NCBI GenBank assembly: GCA_902617515.1
Contig: CACMWX010000006.1
Location: forward strand, 1-54,418
Direction of reading: 5' to 3'
DNA: 54,418 nucleotides
DNA from: an uncultured Alphaproteobacteria bacterium
GTDB taxonomy: Bacteria > Pseudomonadota > Alphaproteobacteria > HIMB59
Positions 50,946 to 54,418 of this stretch are shown in pieces; position 1 is the first letter of the stretch; each line of letters opens with the position of its first letter. Position numbers and translations under genes: made by a program. Below the pieces are notes generated by a model. The model did no database searches and was not told the origin of the DNA. It saw nothing but the letters and a program-made list of their open reading frames with translations.

Positions 50946-52111
50946 ATGTTTCCTTTAAATTGGACTGCTTTATTATATAAATTCATAAAAAAAGAAATTG
51001 TTAGACTTATAGTTAAATATGTAGACATAACAATAAGCATTATTTCTATTGCTTTTCCAGTTTGGTTTAAGGAAATACCTCCAAATCCATGAACTAAATC
51101 TGCATACCCAATGGCAATTCCTAAAGATGAATTTTTGGTAAGATTTAGATATTGAGAGGTAAGAGGTGGAATTATCACTCTTAAAGCTTGAGGAATGATA
51201 ATTAATCGCATGATGAAATTAGCTTTAAGACCTATTGCTTGCGCGGCTTCTCTTTGACCCTTAGAGACAGATATAATTCCTGACCTGACAGTCTCAGATA
51301 TAAATGCAGCTGTGTAAATAGATAATCCAAATAACATTCCAAGAAATTCAGGTCTTATAACCATTCCTCCTTTAAAGTTAAAACCCTTCATTACAGGATG
51401 ATCAAATTCTAGTGGCATTCCCATTAAATAATAAAAAATTATTGGAGTAAAAATAATCAGAGCTGAATTAATTAAAAATATGGGATACTGCTTACCAGTA
51501 AGTTCTTGTTTTTTTTTTAAGAATTTCTTTAAAAAAAAAGTAAAAATAATCATTACTATTAAGCTCCCAATTACAACTGAAAATCCATCTTTAAAAATAG
51601 GCGCTGGTGAAAAAAGACCTCTATTTGATAAGTAAAAACTATCAAAAATTATTATTGACTGTTTCACCTTGGGAAGATGTAAAAGAATTGTGTAGTATAA
51701 AATTATCTGAAGAAGAACAGGAACATTTCTTGTAAATTCTACATACACATAAGCTATATTTCTAAATAGCCAATTACTAGATAACCTAATTATGCCAACT
51801 AAAAAACCCATTATGGTTGCGAGGAAACAACCACAAACTGCTATCATTAGAGTGTTAAGTAATCCAACAAAGTAAGCTCTTAAGTGAGTGTCATTGCTAT
51901 CGTAGGGTATGAGACTAATACTAATGTCATATCCTGCAGCAATATTCAGAAATTCAAAACCAGTGCCAATGCCCCTTTTTTCTAAATTATATGCTGTTTG
52001 TTTTGTTACTAAGTAAATTAAAACTGCAAATATACCAATAACTAAAGTCTGTATGAGTAAAGCCCTTGTTTTTTCATCAAAAATAAGCTTTCTAATAAAA
52101 TTTTGTTCCAT
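50942..52111 (-). CDS. aapQ: General L-amino acid ABC transporter, permease AapQ
   Basis: Second HisMQ-family permease, 389 aa. The N-terminal periplasmic insertion of the AapQ/BztB type lies between the first helix and the transport domain. The transport domain carries TAAFISETVRSGIISVSKGQ and the EAA loop EAAQAIGLKANFIMRLIIIPQ. It lies 74 bases after the aapJ stop, with a perfect stem-loop in between, and overlaps aapM by 4 bases. Confidence 0.94.
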   Translation of the reverse strand: MEQNFIRKLIFDEKTRALLIQTLVIGIFAVLIYLVTKQTAYNLEKRGIGTGFEFLNIAAGYDISISLIPYDSNDTHLRAYFVGLLNTLMIAVCGCFLATIMGFLVGIIRLSSNWLFRNIAYVYVEFTRNVPVLLQIILYYTILLHLPKVKQSIIIFDSFYLSNRGLFSPAPIFKDGFSVVIGSLIVMIIFTFFLKKFLKKKQELTGKQYPIFLINSALIIFTPIIFYYLMGMPLEFDHPVMKGFNFKGGMVIRPEFLGMLFGLSIYTAAFISETVRSGIISVSKGQREAAQAIGLKANFIMRLIIIPQALRVIIPPLTSQYLNLTKNSSLGIAIGYADLVHGFGGISLNQTGKAIEIMLIVMSTYLTISLTISFFMNLYNKAVQFKGNI

Positions 52112-52146
52112 ATCTATTGGTATTTTAGCTTAAGTTTTTTAAATAC

Positions 52147-52174
52147 GTGGGCTATTTATCATGTAATAGCCCAC
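52147..52174 (-). other. Perfect stem-loop between aapJ and aapQ
   Basis: GTGGGCTATT and AATAGCCCAC pair over 10 bases around an 8-base loop, 12 bases after the aapJ stop. In the transcript the stem is followed by GTATTTAAAAAAC and not a U-run. Stem-loops in this position are a known way to raise the amount of the binding-protein mRNA relative to the membrane components of an ABC transporter, by protecting the 3' end after cleavage or partial termination (general knowledge applied by inference). Confidence 0.65.
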
Positions 52175-52185
52175 ATAAGATATTT

Positions 52186-53202
52186 TTATCTAAATGGAGG
52201 TGCGTATAGAATACCACCATCTTTATAAAGAGCGTTTAATCCTCTTGCAATATTGATAGGAGTATTAACACCGATGTGCTTTTCAAAGCTCTCAGAGTAG
52301 TTACCTACTTGTCTGATAATGTTTGCTGCCCAATCATCACTTAAGCCCAACCAAGCACCATAACCAGCTTTCACACCAAGAAGTCTTTGGGTTTCTGGAT
52401 CTGGGGAATTAGCAATCATGTCATCAACGTTTCCTGAAGTAATTCCTTTTTCCTCAGCAATAATCATTGCATTTAAAGACCATCTAACAACATCAGCCCA
52501 CTCGCTATCATTTCCTCTTACTGATGGACCTAAAGGCTCTTTTGATACAATCTCAGGTAAGACAATGTGTGCGGATGGATCTGGATAACCTGCTCTACTT
52601 GCGTATAAACCTGATGCATCAGTTGTGTAAATATCACATCTACCTGCTAAATATGCAGCATCAGCTTCAGCATTAGTTTCAACTGGGATGGACTCATAGG
52701 ACATTCCGTTTGCACTAAAATAGTCAGCTAGATTCATTTCAGTTGTAGTTCCAACTTGAATACAAACTGATGCTCCATCAAGCTCAGTAGCACTTGATAC
52801 ACCAAGATCTTTTCTAACCATGAAACCTTGTCCGTCGTAATAGTTTACGCCGACAAATTCTAATCCTAATTCAACATCTCTTTGTAATGTCCATGTTGTA
52901 TTTCTAGAGAGCATATCAACTTCACCAGATTGTAATGAAGTAAATCTTACTTTCGAAGTTAGTGGTACATATTCAACTTTTGAAGCATCACCGAAAACCG
53001 CAGCAGCAACTGCACGGCATACATCAACGTCAATTCCTTCCCATACACCTGCATCATTTGGATTTCCAAAACCAGCAAGTCCTGTGTTAGAACCACATAT
53101 TAAGTTGCCTCTTTCTTTAACAACATCTAGTGTTCCAGCGTTTGCTGTCGCCAAACCTAATGTTAGTATCATAGAAGCAAATAATGTTTTAATTATCGTC
53201 AT
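52186..53202 (-). CDS. aapJ: General L-amino acid ABC transporter, substrate-binding protein AapJ
   Basis: Periplasmic binding protein, 338 aa, with signal peptide MTIIKTLFASMILTLGLATANA cleaved before GTLDVV. The SBP family 3 core is clear: CGSNTGLAGFGNPNDAG, WEGIDVDVCRAVAAAVFGD, YVPLTSKVRFTSLQSGEVDM, SRNTTWTLQRDVELGL, and GRCDIYTTDASGLY. AapJ/BztA have exactly this layout. Codon use is less AT-biased than its neighbours, and a very strong ribosome-binding site precedes the start, both signs of high expression. Confidence 0.96.
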   Translation of the reverse strand: MTIIKTLFASMILTLGLATANAGTLDVVKERGNLICGSNTGLAGFGNPNDAGVWEGIDVDVCRAVAAAVFGDASKVEYVPLTSKVRFTSLQSGEVDMLSRNTTWTLQRDVELGLEFVGVNYYDGQGFMVRKDLGVSSATELDGASVCIQVGTTTEMNLADYFSANGMSYESIPVETNAEADAAYLAGRCDIYTTDASGLYASRAGYPDPSAHIVLPEIVSKEPLGPSVRGNDSEWADVVRWSLNAMIIAEEKGITSGNVDDMIANSPDPETQRLLGVKAGYGAWLGLSDDWAANIIRQVGNYSESFEKHIGVNTPINIARGLNALYKDGGILYAPPFR

Positions 53203-53204
53203 CG

Positions 53205-53238
53205 TTTCCTCCTTATATATATAAGTTTGCGCAGTATA
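53205..53238 (-). promoter_or_regulatory. aapJ: Strong RBS and candidate -10 element of aapJ
   Basis: AAGGAGGAAA lies 3 bases before the aapJ ATG on the minus strand, an almost ideal Shine-Dalgarno and rare in this AT-rich window, where most genes have weak ones. TATACT at 53233-53238 is a good -10 about 31 bases upstream; the -35 match (TTTAGT) is weak. The rest of 53239-53325 shows no further element I can name. Confidence 0.5.
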
Positions 53239-53325
53239 GACCTATCTGGAGTGAAACTAAAATATAAAAATACTATGTATTTCCTATGTTTTTATAATAA
53301 ATTTATAGAAATTATAGTCTTTGTC

Positions 53326-54418
53326 TTAATCTTGGTTAAACAAGTCTCTAGTAAAGATCTTGTCTTGTACATCATTTAGCTCTGAATGGCTTCTGTTGCA
53401 AAGAATTAAATCAGCATCTTTTTTAAATAATTCTAAATCTTGATAAACTTCTGAATTGAAAAATTGTTTATCTTTGATTAAAGGTTCGTAGACTATCACC
53501 TTTATACCTTTAGCTTTAACCCTTTTCATAATGCCTTGCATACTTGACTCTCTTATATTATCTGATCCCTCTTTCATAATGAGTTTATAAACACCAACTG
53601 TTTTAGGTTTTAATTTTGCAATCTCTAAACCAATGAAATCTTTTCGAATTGAATTTGACTCAATGATTGCCTCAATAATTTTTTGGGGGGCTTTATCGAA
53701 GTTTGCTAATAATTGTTTTGTATCTTTTGGTAAACAGTATCCCCCGTATCCAAATGAGGGATTATTGTAAAAATCTCCTATCCTAGGATCTAGACTTACA
53801 GCTTTAATAATTTCTTTTGTATTCAAACCTTTTGATATTGCAAATGAGTCTAGTTCATTAAAAAATGCAACTCTCATTGCTAAATAAGCATTTGAAAATA
53901 ACTTAGATGACTCAGCTTCAGTAGAATTTGTGTAAATAGTTTGAACATTTTTATCTTCTGCTGAGTCTAGTAATAATCTAGCAAATACTTTTCCTTTTTT
54001 TGAATGAGAACCAATAACTATTCTTGAAGGATGTAAACTATCTTTAAGTGCCCTACCTTCTCTTAAAAATTCAGGTACAAAAATGATTTCAAGATCATCA
54101 TATTTTGTTTGTATTTTTTTTATATATCCAACCGGTATAGTTGATCTAATTATTACAGTTGGATTAGAATTAGATTTTTGAATGCTCGCCAGTGATTGTT
54201 CTATTGAGGAAGTATCAAATTTATTAGTTTCTAAATCATAATTTGTTGGTGTAGCAATAATTGCAAAGTCAAAATTGTCAATTTTGAATGGAAATTTCTC
54301 TGATGATTTTAAATTTAATTTCTTTGAAGATAGATACTCTGATACCTCCTTATCCTCTATTGGAGAAATTCCATTAATCAAATTGTTTGATTTAAAAAAA
54401 TCCTGATCATAGCAAGTA
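53326..54418 (-). CDS. ugd: UDP-glucose 6-dehydrogenase (5' end cut by window edge)
   Basis: Oxidises UDP-glucose to UDP-glucuronate for polysaccharide synthesis. The C-terminal two thirds closely follow the E. coli-type Ugd: IIRSTIPVGYIKKIQ, VPEFLREGRALKDSLHPSRI, the catalytic Cys in FGYGGYCLPKDTKQLL, and GVYKLIMKEGSDNIRESS. A TTG at 54381 is not the real start, because the frame stays open to the edge with TCYDQDFFKSNNLINGISPIEDKEV, the expected segment after the first Rossmann strands. Roughly 30 N-terminal residues lie outside the window. Confidence 0.93.
   Translation of the reverse strand, partial: TCYDQDFFKSNNLINGISPIEDKEVSEYLSSKKLNLKSSEKFPFKIDNFDFAIIATPTNYDLETNKFDTSSIEQSLASIQKSNSNPTVIIRSTIPVGYIKKIQTKYDDLEIIFVPEFLREGRALKDSLHPSRIVIGSHSKKGKVFARLLLDSAEDKNVQTIYTNSTEAESSKLFSNAYLAMRVAFFNELDSFAISKGLNTKEIIKAVSLDPRIGDFYNNPSFGYGGYCLPKDTKQLLANFDKAPQKIIEAIIESNSIRKDFIGLEIAKLKPKTVGVYKLIMKEGSDNIRESSMQGIMKRVKAKGIKVIVYEPLIKDKQFFNSEVYQDLELFKKDADLILCNRSHSELNDVQDKIFTRDLFNQD

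Overview
The window is a compact stretch of an AT-rich (low-GC) genome that reads as a streamlined marine alphaproteobacterium. Pointers to Alphaproteobacteria are the C4 (ALAS) heme route, a DUF1013/TrcR-type regulator, sigma-32 beside purA/hisZ, the yebC-tol-pal-tilS-ftsH-glmM gene order, cysteine-free L31 and L33, and an Aap-type amino acid importer. Genes overlap by 4-17 bases or are separated by a few bases. No gene-free stretch exceeds about 200 bases. I saw no tRNA, rRNA, CRISPR array, insertion sequence or prophage. I cannot name a genus; SAR11-like or another low-GC marine alphaproteobacterial lineage is an inference.

Layout. (1) 1-4428, minus strand: late dcw cluster, murG-murC-murB-ddl, with the first bases of a probable ftsQ at the left edge. 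(2) 4436-6075, plus: an RluA-type pseudouridine synthase and rpoH. (3) 6077-20506, minus: a long collinear block, coiled-coil protein-zapA-5-formyl-THF ligase-YmdB phosphoesterase-yebC-PD-(D/E)XK protein-tolQRAB-pal-cpoB-tilS-ftsH-glmM-hisZ-purA. (4) 20542-26646, plus: tkt-gap-fba-efp-suhB-rpmE-DUF1013. (5) 26636-32029, minus: rpmG-photolyase-FAD oxidoreductase-DUF1365-cyclopropane synthase-DUF3833, a gene set resembling photooxidative-stress regulons of other proteobacteria. (6) 32082-41803: trhO, hemA, a luciferase-like monooxygenase and an SDR on minus, then hemC(+D?)-hemB-hemE-hemH-hemF-hemJ on plus, giving almost all of the heme pathway in 9 kb. (7) 41808-48428: mixed accessory genes (MATE exporter, DUF2721, LysE, TAXI-like protein, TSUP permease + DUF3445 N-demethylase-like protein, membrane dipeptidase, and two small ORFs including a DUF3563-like one). 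(8) 48453-53202, minus: aapJQMP general L-amino acid ABC importer followed by a LysE/RhtB exporter. (9) Right edge: ugd, cut at its 5' end.

Best leads. A Hjc-like PD-(D/E)XK nuclease sits exactly where ruvC-ruvA-ruvB-ybgC lie in relatives. HemC carries a C-terminal region that may be the otherwise missing HemD. The photolyase frame extends about 58 codons upstream of any canonical start and runs in frame directly behind the rpmG stop. Perfect intercistronic hairpins without U-tracts follow pal and aapJ. A pair of short translationally coupled ORFs sits before a bidirectional terminator.
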